Source: Rubrivivax sp. (GTDB lineage Bacteria > Pseudomonadota > Gammaproteobacteria > Burkholderiales > Burkholderiaceae_C). From it: a stretch of 64,000 nucleotides of DNA. How positions within the stretch are numbered: the first letter of the stretch is position 1; every line of letters starts with the position of its first letter. The stretch spans positions 124,001-188,000 of the forward strand of contig JAUXRG010000048.1 in NCBI GenBank assembly GCA_030681795.1, in the 5' to 3' direction. A model generated the notes under the pieces. It searched no databases. It had not been told where the DNA came from and was given only the letters and a program-made list of their open reading frames with translations. Both the position numbers and the translations under genes were made by a program. This document shows, in pieces, positions 26,601 through 34,489 of the stretch.

Positions 26601-29391
26601 AGCCCACGCGTGGTGGCGGCTGAAGGGCCTGGCGGTCGACCTGGTGATCTGGAACGAGGAGCGCGACCTCTACCGCCAGCGGCTGCACGAGCAGATCCTG
26701 GGGCTCATCGCGGCCGGTGTCGAGGCGCATGTGGTCGACCGGCCGGGGGGCATCTTCGTGCGCCATGCGGAGCAGATCTCGAACGAAGACCGCGTGCTGC
26801 TGCAGGCGGTGGCGCGCGTGCTCATCACGGATCGCCACGGCACCCTGGCGCAGCAGGCGCTGCGCAAGCCGGTGGCCGAGCGCCGCACCCCGCCCTTCGT
26901 GGCCACGCGTGCTCCCGTGGTGGCGCACGGCCCTGCGACGCCCCCGCCGAGCGGGCTGCTGTTCTTCAACGGCACGGGCGGCTTCACGCCCGACGGGCGC
27001 GAGTACGTCATCGCGCCGCCCGCAGGCACTTGCCCGCCAGCGCCGTGGGTCAACGTGCTCGCCAATCCGCGCTTCGGCTGCGTGGTTTCGGAAGCCGGCA
27101 GCGGCTACACCTGGTGCGAAAACGCCCACGAGCTGCGACTCACACCGTGGCACAACGATCCGGTGTGCGACAGCGGCGGCGAGGCGATCTACCTGCGCGA
27201 CGAAGCCAGCGGGCAGGTCTGGCTGCCCACCGCGCTGCCCCGCGGCGAGCACGAACGCAATGACGGCAACCCATCGCCCTATGTCACGCGCCACGGCTTC
27301 GGCTACAGCGTGTTCGAGCACGACGAGGCGGGAATCCACAGCGAATTGACCGTCTACGTGGCCATGGACGCGGCCATCAAGTTTTCGGTGCTGCGGCTGC
27401 GCAATGACGGCACGCGGGAGCGCCGCTTGTCGGCCACCGGCTATGTGGAGTGGGTGCTGGGCGACCTGCGGGCCAAGACGGCGCCCCACATCACCACCGA
27501 CATCGCCCCGGAGAACGGGGCGTTGTACGCCCGCAATGCCTTCAGCAACGACTTCGGCGACTGGGTCGGGTTCTTCGATGTCGACGAGGCCGACCGCCTG
27601 TTCGGCACCGTCACCTGCGACCGCAGCGAATTCATCGGCCGCAATGGCTCGCTGCAGCGGCCGGCCGCGCTGACGCGCACGCGGCTGTCGGGCCGAACCG
27701 GCGCCGCGCTCGACCCGTGCAGCGCCATCCAGGTGCCCTTCGATCTGCTGCCCGGCCAGACCCGCGAAGTCGTCTTCCGCCTCGGCATGGGCCGCAGCAC
27801 CGACGAGGCCGGCCAGCTGGTGCGGCGATTTCGCGGCGGTGCCGCCGCGCACGAAGCGCTGGCCGCGGTGCACCGGCACTGGGAGCACACGCTGGGCCGG
27901 GTCCAGGTCCAGACCCCCGATGCCGCGCTGAACCTGCTGGCCAATGGCTGGCTGGTGTACCAGACGCTGGCCTGCCGCATGTGGGCGCGCAGCGGCTTCT
28001 ACCAGTCGGGCGGTGCCTTCGGTTTTCGCGACCAGCTGCAGGACGCGATGGCCCTGGTGCACAGCCGCCCGCAGCTGCTGCGCGACCACCTGCTGCTGTG
28101 CGCGAGCCGCCAGTTCGTCGAGGGCGATGTGCAGCACTGGTGGCACCCGCCCTCCGGGCGCGGCGTGCGCACGCACATCTCGGACGACTACCTGTGGCTG
28201 CCTCTGGCGCTGTGCCGCTATGTGCAGGCCACCCACGACACCGGCGTGCTGACCGAAAGCGTGCCCTTCATCGAAGGCCGCCTGGTGAGTCCCGGCGACG
28301 ACTCCTATTTCGACCTGCCCGGCCACTCCATCCATTCCGCGAGCCTCTACCAGCATGCGGTGCGTGCGCTGCTGCACGCACTGCGCTTCGGCGCACATGG
28401 CCTGCCGCTGATGGGTGGCGGCGACTGGAACGACGGCATGAACCTGGTCGGCCACGAGGGCCGTGGCGAGAGCGTGTGGCTCGGCTTCTTCCTGTGCGAC
28501 GTGTTGCGCCAGTTCGCCACGCTGGCACGCGGCCATGGCGACGAGCCCGTCGCGCAGCGCTGCGACGGCGAGCGCGTGCGCCTGCAAGAGAGCCTGCAAG
28601 CGCACGCCTGGGACGGCGACTGGTATCGCCGCGCCTTCTTCGACGACGGCACGCCGCTCGGCTCGGCGGCGAACGCGGAGTGCCAGATCGACTCGATCGC
28701 GCAGAGCTGGTCGGTGCTCTCGGGCGTGGCCGACGCCGGGCGGGCACGCCATGCGATGGACGCGGTGGCGAGCCGGCTGGTGCGCGCCGAGCACGGCCTG
28801 GTGCAATTGCTGGCCCCGCCGTTCGACGGTCAGGGCCCCAGCCCGGGCTACATCAGCGGCTATGTGCCGGGCGTGCGCGAGAACGGCGGTCAGTACACCC
28901 ACGGCGCGATCTGGGCTGCGATGGCCTTCGCCGCGCTCGGTGACCGCGAGCGCGCGTGGCAACTGATGGACCTCATCAACCCCTTGCACCACGCGCGCAC
29001 GGCGGCCGAGGTCGAGATCTACAAGATCGAGCCCTACGTGGTCGCCGCCGACGTCTACAGCGTGGCGCCGCACACCGCCCGCGGTGGCTGGAGCTGGTAC
29101 ACCGGATCGGCGGGCTGGATGTACCGGCTGGTGCTGGAGTCGCTGCTCGGCGTCCAGTTGGAGACCACGCAGGGCGGAGCCCGGTTGCACCTCGCGCCGT
29201 GCCTGCCTCGCGATTGGCCGGGCTTCACATTCGACTACCGCTACCGCGAGACTCCCTATCACATCGAGGTGACGCAAGGCTCGGCCGAGCCGGGTGTGAC
29301 CCTGGATGGGGTGGCGCGGGTGGGCATGGACCTGCCGTTGGTGGACGACGGCCAGCCGCACCTGGCGATCGTGCGGCTGGCCTCGCCGTGA
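20617..29391 (+). CDS. ndvB: Cyclic beta-1,2-glucan synthase (GT84 + GH94)
   Basis: The protein is about 2,924 residues. Membrane segments at ~424-446 and ~462-488 precede the GT84 glycosyltransferase domain, with D-x-D in ITLDTDTQLP (~657) and Q-x-x-R-W in RRQRWIRGDW (~806). More membrane segments lie at ~858-904 and ~993-1035. A glucoamylase-like domain (~1300-1580, FMAHHQGMSLL) and two GH94 phosphorylase-like regions follow, the second with GGDWNDGMN (~2602). Such enzymes initiate, elongate and cyclise periplasmic osmoregulated glucan from UDP-glucose. GTG 20617 follows a G-run ribosome binding site. An upstream ATG at 20542 is less likely. Confidence 0.93.
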   Translation: MTASGFGQWVPQWAGRIAAHWPLQRDAADIEEAPLRAELLTADQIAQHGKSLAAVHELTTARAPDRLLARLASNEKLLVQVCALLAPQGEQQRSSPAGEWLLDNFYLIEEEIRTAKLHFPAGFSRELPRLRSGPSAGLPRVYDLALQAVAHGDVRLGRGILSRFVASYQTVKVLKLGELWAIPIMLRLALIENLRRVGAHIAACREQRNLAAAWAEKMLDVAERDPKGLILVIADMARSDPPMTGPFVAELARRLQGRSAALALPLTWIEQRLHESHRSIEQMVQAEAQQQATDQVSVSHSIGALRMIGAMDWREFVETLSRVEQTLREDPSDVYARMDFATRDSYRHVVEAIARTSPLSEPEVARAAVDLAADSAARRNEEHPHLGHVGYYLIDAGRTELERVARARPPLGLRWRRAAARRGLLHYSFAVIGLTLALSGGIAWRATQGGQDPLWTLRADEWLWVPALVLILATSQLAVALANWAASLWNTPRALPRMDFSFGIPPSQRTLVVVPTMLGSPQGIDDLVEALEVRFVVNRDAQLHFGLLTDFHDAAQETLPGDEALLRYAREKIEALNHKYSALAAPSPGVDRFFLFHRPRRWNPRERVWMGHERKRGKLADLNALLRSHERAGPADRFSLIVGDTSPLRGVRYVITLDTDTQLPRDAAWQFVGTMAHPLNRPRFGGTPEAPRVVAGYGILQPRVGVSLPGTLRSRYARLFGGEPGIDPYTRAVSDIYQDLFDEGSFIGKGIYDVDAFEHVLGGRLPENRILSHDLLEGCYARSGLISDVQLFEESPWRYDADVCRRQRWIRGDWQIIAWLWPRLRLSPGGPQDGRPAVTVRNPLSPLSRVKVVDNLRRSLTPAALTALLLLGWSVLQAPWLWTLWGVAILFAPPLAALLVDLWRKPASLRAGQHVTATLPSASRQFGQATLSLACLPYEAAFSLDAVLRTLGRLWITRRRLLEWQASADLALRAPPGSAQDLRQTLVTMWVSPALAGATALALSVARPAALAVAAPVLALWLLSPVVVWWLSRPLQRKPSTLSAAQNLFLRLLARRTWAFFDTFVGPSDHALPPDNVQEHPVARIAHRTSPTNIGLSLLANLAAYDFGYLTLGQLITRTGATLDTMEALDRHESHFYNWYDTQSLQPLRPAYVSTVDSGNLAGHLLTLRSGLLALAAEPPQLPRLFAGLADTVQLLRQALAAPAVDSPLVRLEALLSSAQAGPPQEPHTLGATFDGLASCAAELLESMGPAAPSAPSAPSAPAPEAGEGAELPAIDEAWRWAEALDRQCRAALAELQERWPAAAQPANPTGRAEQAGQAGDMPALPTRRSALLALAARAGALAEMDYGFLYDAGRNLLAIGYNVDERRRDSGYYDLLASEVRLCSFVAVAQGKVPQESWFALGRLLTTVDGQPILLSWSGSMFEYLMPMLVMPCYENTLLDQTMRAAVERQIHYGRQRGVPWGMSESGYHATDTALNYQYRAFGVPGLGLKRGLAEDLVVAPYATVMALMVEPRAACQNLVRLAEEGLTGAYGYYEAIDYTPARLPRGRTGAVVRSFMAHHQGMSLLALAHLLLGQPMQRRFEADPQLQATLLLLQERIPKAVAFHPHTADRAELRPTFGTAEAPLRTITTPDTPTPEVQLLSNGNYHVMVTHAGGGYSRWKDLAVTRWREDTTCDAWGSFCYLRDTETGTCWSSTHQPTLWKPDSFEAIFTEGRAEFRRRDQGIDAYTEIVVSPEDDIELRRLRLTNLGRTQRHIELTSYTEVVLAPHAADAQHPAFSKLFVQTERVHDLPALLCTRRPRSVDEPTPWMCHLMAVHGVKAGAASHETDRARFIGRGRTLSAPQAMCSAADLSGSAGSVLDPIAAMRRVVTLEPGQTATIDMVYGMAESRDGCLALLAKYADRRLADRVFELAWTHGQVVLRQLNATEADTELYARLASAVIYAQSTQRADSALLLRNRRSQSGLWGYGISGDLPIVLLQIRESAHIDLVRQMVQAHAWWRLKGLAVDLVIWNEERDLYRQRLHEQILGLIAAGVEAHVVDRPGGIFVRHAEQISNEDRVLLQAVARVLITDRHGTLAQQALRKPVAERRTPPFVATRAPVVAHGPATPPPSGLLFFNGTGGFTPDGREYVIAPPAGTCPPAPWVNVLANPRFGCVVSEAGSGYTWCENAHELRLTPWHNDPVCDSGGEAIYLRDEASGQVWLPTALPRGEHERNDGNPSPYVTRHGFGYSVFEHDEAGIHSELTVYVAMDAAIKFSVLRLRNDGTRERRLSATGYVEWVLGDLRAKTAPHITTDIAPENGALYARNAFSNDFGDWVGFFDVDEADRLFGTVTCDRSEFIGRNGSLQRPAALTRTRLSGRTGAALDPCSAIQVPFDLLPGQTREVVFRLGMGRSTDEAGQLVRRFRGGAAAHEALAAVHRHWEHTLGRVQVQTPDAALNLLANGWLVYQTLACRMWARSGFYQSGGAFGFRDQLQDAMALVHSRPQLLRDHLLLCASRQFVEGDVQHWWHPPSGRGVRTHISDDYLWLPLALCRYVQATHDTGVLTESVPFIEGRLVSPGDDSYFDLPGHSIHSASLYQHAVRALLHALRFGAHGLPLMGGGDWNDGMNLVGHEGRGESVWLGFFLCDVLRQFATLARGHGDEPVAQRCDGERVRLQESLQAHAWDGDWYRRAFFDDGTPLGSAANAECQIDSIAQSWSVLSGVADAGRARHAMDAVASRLVRAEHGLVQLLAPPFDGQGPSPGYISGYVPGVRENGGQYTHGAIWAAMAFAALGDRERAWQLMDLINPLHHARTAAEVEIYKIEPYVVAADVYSVAPHTARGGWSWYTGSAGWMYRLVLESLLGVQLETTQGGARLHLAPCLPRDWPGFTFDYRYRETPYHIEVTQGSAEPGVTLDGVARVGMDLPLVDDGQPHLAIVRLASP
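24371..24399 (+). repeat. Three tandem 9-bp units within the glucan synthase gene
   Basis: The unit CCCCATCCG (as CCCCATCCGCCCCATCCG and onward) is repeated three times and codes for Ala-Pro-Ser repeats in a Pro/Ala linker around residue 1252-1262. The 9-bp unit keeps the frame, so copy-number change would only alter linker length between the transferase half and the glucoamylase-like domain. Confidence 0.8.
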
Positions 29392-29398
29392 AGCGGCC

Positions 29399-30328
29399 CT
29401 ACGAACGCGAGCGACCGGGGTAGCCGGGCATGTCGAACCCGGCCTCGCGCAAGGCCGACAGCGTGCTCTTGGTGGTGTCGTCATCGAGTGCACACAAGGG
29501 CGGCCGCACGACGCGCCAGGCAGGGTCCGAAGAAAACTCGGCCAACACGCGCTTCATCGCGGGGATCATCGGCACCGCCTGGAAGATCTGGCGGATCACG
29601 TCCGCCCGGTCCTGCAGCGCTTGGCCCTGCGCGGTGTTCCAGCCTTCGTACAGGGCCTGGATGCCGGCCGGATTCATATTCACGGTGGCGCTGATGCAGC
29701 CCGCCGCACCGATGGGCAGGGCCCGGGAGAGCAGCGATTCGCTGGCCGGAAAGACGGCAAATCCACCGGCAGCGTAGTTGTCGATCATCGTCTTCGAGTT
29801 GGCCCAGTCTCCTGAGGAGTCCTTGGCTCCGAGAACGGTCTCGGGGTAGCGCTTGAGCAAGCGCTCGATCAGGCCGAAGGTGATCGGCACCTGGGTGAAC
29901 TGAGGGATGTGATAGAGGTAGATGCCGAGCTTGTCGCTGCCCACGCGCTCGATGATTTCCGAGTAGTAGGCGAAGACACCATCGTCCGACACGCTCTTGA
30001 AATAGAAGGGAGGCACCATCAGCACGCCGGGCGCGCCTGCGGCGACCGCATGCCGGGTGAGCGTGACCGCGTCGGTCAAGGCGCAGGCGCCCGTCCCGGG
30101 CAGCAGGCGGGACGCGGGAATCCCGGCCGCCACCAACTGGTCGGTCAGGTCGATTCGTTCCGCCACCGACAGCGAGGCGGCTTCGGAGTTGGTGCCGAAG
30201 ATGGCCAGGCCCACCTGGTGCTGAACCAGCCAACGGCAATGGGCAATGAATCGGCCGGCATCGGGTGCGAGCTGCGCATCGAAGGGCGTGAGTACGGGCG
30301 CGTAGACGCCGTGCAGCGGGGTGGCCAT
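29399..30328 (-). CDS. Dihydrodipicolinate synthase family protein (sugar-acid lyase/dehydratase type)
   Basis: This 309-residue TIM barrel has the Schiff-base lysine at Lys169 (VLGAKDSSGDW) and the proton-relay Tyr139 (IYLYHIPQ), with the GTNSEAASLS substrate loop. Members not devoted to lysine synthesis act on 2-keto-3-deoxy sugar acids or N-acetylneuraminate. Being last in an operon with an IlvD/Edd dehydratase and a Bug receptor, this one most likely handles the 2-keto-3-deoxy acid made by the dehydratase, for example as an L-2-keto-3-deoxyarabonate dehydratase. The exact substrate is inferred. It ends 8 nt from the convergent glucan synthase stop. Confidence 0.87.
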   Translation of the reverse strand: MATPLHGVYAPVLTPFDAQLAPDAGRFIAHCRWLVQHQVGLAIFGTNSEAASLSVAERIDLTDQLVAAGIPASRLLPGTGACALTDAVTLTRHAVAAGAPGVLMVPPFYFKSVSDDGVFAYYSEIIERVGSDKLGIYLYHIPQFTQVPITFGLIERLLKRYPETVLGAKDSSGDWANSKTMIDNYAAGGFAVFPASESLLSRALPIGAAGCISATVNMNPAGIQALYEGWNTAQGQALQDRADVIRQIFQAVPMIPAMKRVLAEFSSDPAWRVVRPPLCALDDDTTKSTLSALREAGFDMPGYPGRSRS

Positions 30329-30415
30329 GAAGGTCTCCTGAAATCGGTCTTGCGCAGCTTTTGCGCGGGTGGTGGAGGGTAGATCAGGTCGGGCCCGGCG
30401 CCTGGACCTCGGGCG

Positions 30416-32194
30416 CTAGCGCTGCGGCGTCTTGCCCCGCATCTGCGGCGGCTGAAGGAAGTCGAAATCCACGCCCCTGTCGGCCTGCAGCACGCTGCGC
30501 AGGAAGAGCTTGCGGTAGCCGCGGTCGGCGCTGGGTTCGACCACCGGGCGGTCGCTCGCGCGTTGCGCGAGTTCGGCGGCAGACACCTGAAGCGCGATTT
30601 CGCGGTGCTTCACGCTCAGGCGAATGCGGTCGCCGTTCCTCACATACGCCAGCGGCCCGCCGATGGCCGACTCGGGCGTCACGTGCAGCACGATGGTGCC
30701 GAAGGCCGTGCCGCTCATGCGGCCGTCCGAGATGCGCACCATGTCCTTCACGCCCGCGCGGGCCAGTTTGCGGGGGATCGGGATGTAGCCGGCCTCGGGC
30801 ATGCCCGGCGCGCCCTTGGGGCCGATATTCTTCAGCACCAGCACGTCCTGAGCCGTCACGTCGAGGTCTTCGTCGTCGATGCGCCCGACCAGGTCTTCCA
30901 TATTTTCGAAGACCACGGCGCGACCTTCGTGCTCCATCAGCCCCGCATCCGCAGCCGACTGCTTGATGATGGCGCCGCCCGGCGCCAGGTTGCCGCGCAG
31001 CACCGCGATGCCGCCTTCGGGGTAGATCGGGTGGGCGACGCTGCGCACCACGTCTTGCTCGAAGCCCGGGCCCGCGCGCTCGATCTCCTCGCCCAGCGTG
31101 CGGCCGGTCACCGTGAGTGCCTCCAGGCGCAGCAGCGGCTTGAGCTCGCGCAGCAGCGTGGCCATGCCACCGGCCTTGTGGAAATCTTCCATGTAGTGCC
31201 GGCCCGAGGGTTTGAGGTCCAGCAGCACCGGGGTTTCACGACCCATGCGGTCCAGCGCCTGCATGTCGATCTCCAGGCCCATGCGTCCGGCGATGGCCGC
31301 GAGGTGCACGATGCCGTTGGTCGAGCCGCCGATGGCCAGCAGCACGCGCATCGCGTTCTCGAACGCGGCGGGCGTGAGGATCTTGTCGATGGTGAGCCGC
31401 TCGCGCGCCATCTGCACGGCCTGCGCGCCCGTTTGTTCTGCGATGCGGATGCGATCGGCGGTGACGGCCGGCGGCGAGGCGCCGCCGGGCATGGTCATCC
31501 CGAGCGCCTCGGCAATGCAGGCCATGGTGCTGGCCGTGCCCATCACCGAACAGGTGCCCACGCTGGCCACCAGCTGGTCGTTGACGTCGGCCACCTCCTC
31601 GGCGTCGATCTCGCCGGCGCGGAACTTGCCCCAGTAGCGGCGGCAGTCGGTGCAGGCACCGACCCGTTCGCCGCGGTGCGAGCCCGTCAGCATCGAGCCG
31701 GTGACGAGCTGGATCGCCGGAATGTTGGCCGAGGCCGCGCCCATCAACTGGGCAGGCACCGTCTTGTCGCAGCCACCGATCAGCACCACCGCGTTCATCG
31801 GTTGCGCGCGGATCATCTCCTCGGTGTCCATGGACATGAGGTTGCGCAGGTACATGCTGGTCGGCGCGGCAAAGCTCTCGTGGATCGAGATCGTCGGGAA
31901 TCTCATGGGCAGCCCACCGGCCAGCATCACGCCGCGCTTGACGGCTTCGATGAGTTGGGGCGTGTTGCCGTGGCAGGGGTTGTAGTCGCTGCCGGTGTCG
32001 GCGATGGCCACCACCGGGCGGTCGAGCGCCGCGTCGGTGTAGCCGGCGCCCTTGATGAAGGCCTTGCGCAGGAAGAGCGAGAAGCCCTGGTCACCGTAGC
32101 TGGTCAGGCCCTTGCGCATGCCGGCCGGTTCCGGGCCGGCGTTGCCGGAGCTTGGGTCGGGCTTGTCTTTCGGAGGGGTCGGCATGGCAGGCAT
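30416..32194 (-). CDS. IlvD/Edd family sugar-acid dehydratase
   Basis: The protein is 592 residues. Family marks include the iron-sulfur cysteines in YNPCHGNTP, GGCDKTVPAQ and VGTCSVMGTAS, and the C-terminal signature RISDGRMSGTAFG. The branch that carries YGDQGFSLFLRKAFIKGAGY near the N-terminus contains arabonate, xylonate and related sugar-acid dehydratases rather than biosynthetic IlvD. It would convert an aldonate to its 2-keto-3-deoxy acid. The stop of the Bug receptor gene is 21 nt upstream and the DHDPS-family gene starts 87 nt downstream. The start may be ATG 32194 or, three codons later, ATG 32185. Confidence 0.9.
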   Translation of the reverse strand: MPAMPTPPKDKPDPSSGNAGPEPAGMRKGLTSYGDQGFSLFLRKAFIKGAGYTDAALDRPVVAIADTGSDYNPCHGNTPQLIEAVKRGVMLAGGLPMRFPTISIHESFAAPTSMYLRNLMSMDTEEMIRAQPMNAVVLIGGCDKTVPAQLMGAASANIPAIQLVTGSMLTGSHRGERVGACTDCRRYWGKFRAGEIDAEEVADVNDQLVASVGTCSVMGTASTMACIAEALGMTMPGGASPPAVTADRIRIAEQTGAQAVQMARERLTIDKILTPAAFENAMRVLLAIGGSTNGIVHLAAIAGRMGLEIDMQALDRMGRETPVLLDLKPSGRHYMEDFHKAGGMATLLRELKPLLRLEALTVTGRTLGEEIERAGPGFEQDVVRSVAHPIYPEGGIAVLRGNLAPGGAIIKQSAADAGLMEHEGRAVVFENMEDLVGRIDDEDLDVTAQDVLVLKNIGPKGAPGMPEAGYIPIPRKLARAGVKDMVRISDGRMSGTAFGTIVLHVTPESAIGGPLAYVRNGDRIRLSVKHREIALQVSAAELAQRASDRPVVEPSADRGYRKLFLRSVLQADRGVDFDFLQPPQMRGKTPQR

Positions 32195-32215
32195 TCGATG
32201 AGGTGGGCGAGGGAC

Positions 32216-33217
32216 TTACTCGTCGGCCTTGATGTGGGCTTCGGCGATGACCTTGGCCCATCGGGCCACTTCCTGGGCCAGCCGCTCGGCCGACTGGGCG
32301 GGCGTGGTGGGCGCCGCGGCATAGACACCCTGCGCCAGGAACTGCTCCTTCACTTCGGGCTGGGTCACGATCCTGGCGATGGCCGCGTTCAGCCGGTCGA
32401 CGATGTCCTTGGGCGTGGCCGCGGGCGCCAGCACACCGAACGTGGAGCTCACTTCCACCTCGGGCAGGCCGGCTTCGGCCGTGGTGGGCACGTCGGGCAG
32501 CATCGAAATGCGCTGGGAGGTGGTGACAGCCAGTGCGCGCAGCTTGCCCGCCTTGATGAACTGCAGTGCCGCAGGCACGGTCTCCACCATCATGTTCACC
32601 TGACCACCGACCAGGTCCGTCATGGCCGGGCCGCTGCCCTTGTACGGCACGTGGAGCATCTTGATGCCGGTTTCGGTGCGCAGGATCTCGGCGGCCATGC
32701 GCTGCGGTGCGCCTGCGCCCGAGGATGCATAGTTCAACTTTTCAGGGTTGGCCTTGCCATACGCCACGAGCTCCTGCAGGGTCTTGACCGGCACGGCCGG
32801 GTTCACCACCACCACCAGCGGCACCGAGCCCACCACCATGACTGGCATGAAGTCCTTGGTGATGCTGTAGCGCAGCTTGCCCTTCTCCAGCGTGGCCATG
32901 GTCGAGTGCGAGGTCAGCGCGCCCATCAGCAAGGTGTAGCCATCGGGCGGCGCCTTGGCCACGAATTCCGCGCCTATGTTGCCGCCCGCACCGCCGCGGT
33001 TCTCCACGATGATTTGCTGGCCCAGGGCCTTACCGAGCTCGAGTGCAACGATGCGGCCGATGATGTCCGTCGCGCCGCCGGGAGGGTAGGGAACGATGAG
33101 CTTCACCGGCCTGTCGGGGTAGGCCGCCAGCGCTGCGGGGGCGTGCAAGCCGAATATCGCAACCAGACAGAGCTGAACAAGCGCACGCCGTGGCGTGCCG
33201 TGGTGGGTGAAAGGCAT
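32216..33217 (-). CDS. Bug/TctC-family tripartite tricarboxylate-type solute receptor
   Basis: The protein is 333 residues, with a signal peptide (cleavage after PAALA) and the typical mature start AYPDRPVKLIVPYPPGGATDI, followed by IVENRGGAGGNIGAEFVAK and LHVPYKGSGPAMTDLVGGQV. Bug receptors bind carboxylates in the periplasm and are greatly expanded in Burkholderiales. ATG 33217 follows CAGGAGACGAC, a good ribosome binding site. It is the first gene of the sugar-acid operon, so its ligand may be the aldonate used by the downstream dehydratase. No TctA/TctB membrane partners are present, which is common for Bug genes. Confidence 0.93.
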   Translation of the reverse strand: MPFTHHGTPRRALVQLCLVAIFGLHAPAALAAYPDRPVKLIVPYPPGGATDIIGRIVALELGKALGQQIIVENRGGAGGNIGAEFVAKAPPDGYTLLMGALTSHSTMATLEKGKLRYSITKDFMPVMVVGSVPLVVVVNPAVPVKTLQELVAYGKANPEKLNYASSGAGAPQRMAAEILRTETGIKMLHVPYKGSGPAMTDLVGGQVNMMVETVPAALQFIKAGKLRALAVTTSQRISMLPDVPTTAEAGLPEVEVSSTFGVLAPAATPKDIVDRLNAAIARIVTQPEVKEQFLAQGVYAAAPTTPAQSAERLAQEVARWAKVIAEAHIKADE

Positions 33218-33353
33218 GTCGTCTCCTGCGGCGGGGTGGTCGAATCGGAAATCTGCGGAACGAGGCGTGCGCGATCGCGATCCCCGGCCACGGAGCGAGT
33301 CTTGCCCGGCAAGCGATCGAATGAAAGTCACCATCTGACGGATAAACAACAAA

Positions 33354-33372
33354 ACCCCTATTCTTCCAGGGT
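33354..33372. promoter_or_regulatory. Imperfect inverted repeat upstream of the sugar-acid operon
   Basis: ACCCCT at 33354-33359 faces AGGGT at 33368-33372 across an AT-rich spacer, in the 185-bp gap between the Bug receptor start and the rhodanese stop. It is a candidate operator for the minus-strand operon, but it could also be a weak hairpin. No regulator gene is adjacent. Confidence 0.25.
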
Positions 33373-33402
33373 ATTGGAGTTCGCAAGTTCTCGGCGACCG
33401 CC

Positions 33403-33867
33403 TCAACGCGGTCGCATCTGCTCCGGGCGCACCCGGGTCTCGAGCAACGGCTCGGCCGTGTCGGTGTCGACACGGCCTTGCCCGGCGTCCACGAGCTCTT
33501 GCTCGAAATCGTTCCAGCCGCGCACGCCGGTCTTCAGCGAGACCACGTGGGTGAAGCCCATCTGCTGCATCACGTCCACGGCCAGCACGGAACGGTTTCC
33601 CGAGCGACACACGACGACGATCATGCGATCGCGGCCGCCGGCCAGCATGGGTACCGTGTCGTCGTAGTCCCAGTCACAAGCGGCCTCCAGCACACCCCGG
33701 GGCACGTTGATCGAGCCCGCGATGTGCGCCAGGGCGAATTCGGCCGGTTCGCGGACATCGAGCACCAGCGGCGTGGGCTGCTGCCGCAGGAGCTCGCGCA
33801 AGTCCCAGGGCATGATTTCCCGCACCCGCCCAAGGGCCTCGGCGAGCAGATCGGCATATCGCTTCAT
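33403..33867 (-). CDS. Single-domain rhodanese-like protein
   Basis: This 154-residue cytoplasmic protein has a complete rhodanese core: LVLDVREPAEFALAHIAGSINVPRG, the active-site loop VVVCRSGNRSVLAV with its cysteine, and GWNDFEQ at the end of the domain. The ~25-residue tail is Arg/Glu-rich with no homology I recognise. The basic loop CRSGNRS suggests a small anionic acceptor. It is monocistronic, on the minus strand, and divergent from the exported-protein genes that follow. ATG 33867 (MKRYADLL) is the only reasonable start. Confidence 0.88.
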   Translation of the reverse strand: MKRYADLLAEALGRVREIMPWDLRELLRQQPTPLVLDVREPAEFALAHIAGSINVPRGVLEAACDWDYDDTVPMLAGGRDRMIVVVCRSGNRSVLAVDVMQQMGFTHVVSLKTGVRGWNDFEQELVDAGQGRVDTDTAEPLLETRVRPEQMRPR

Positions 33868-33996
33868 GAGGGTCGTGGTCCTTCACATCTCGATCGAAAT
33901 GATGACTCGTTTCCCGCTTGGGCCAGGCGAGCCCGGCTGCGGCCGTGAAACACGCTGAAACCCGACGAAACAAGGTGGCACCCGTGGGACATCGCC

Positions 33997-34452
33997 ATGC
34001 CGCACCGCTCGCGCAAGATCCTGGCCATGGACACCCATGCTTCCAACCTTAGCGCAGCCAGCGTCATGCGCAGGCGCGTCGCGCAAGCCGTGATGGTGGC
34101 CGGGCTGGCTGGCTTGGGCCTGGCCCATGCGGCCGAGGCACCTGCCGCAGCCCCCGTGGCTGCCGAGCGGCCGCTTGATCTGTCGCTGCCGCGTGACACG
34201 CTGGGCAAGCCGGACGCGGGCAAGGAGCCTGCCGAAGGCTGCACCGACACCAAGCCTTATGGCAGCGGGTACGAGGCCCGGTGCCTGGGCGCCACCAAAG
34301 ACAAGGACAAGGCGGCCGCGACCGCGGGCCAGGCCAGCAGTGCGTCCTCCAGAGCGGGTTCGCCCGTCTGGCGCGGAGCACCTGCCGGGCCGGGCACGGC
34401 GGCTGGCGGAATGGGCAATCGAGGCGGCGCGGGTCAGCGCGGCCGGCGTTGA
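33997..34452 (+). CDS. Exported Gly/Ala-rich small protein
   Basis: The protein is 151 residues by the first ATG. ATG 34027 and ATG 34066 are in frame, and the last begins a clean signal peptide (MRRRVAQAVMVAGLAGLGLAHA). The first has GTGGGACA nearby as a possible ribosome binding site, so the start is open. The mature part is low complexity, with one Cys pair (EGCTDTKPYGSGYEARCLG) that could form a disulfide and a Gly/Arg-rich C-terminus. It is the first of a run of small exported proteins. Function unknown. Confidence 0.6.
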   Translation: MPHRSRKILAMDTHASNLSAASVMRRRVAQAVMVAGLAGLGLAHAAEAPAAAPVAAERPLDLSLPRDTLGKPDAGKEPAEGCTDTKPYGSGYEARCLGATKDKDKAAATAGQASSASSRAGSPVWRGAPAGPGTAAGGMGNRGGAGQRGRR

Positions 34453-34489
34453 ACAGAATTCTCTCAATCGAACATAGAAGGATCACGAT

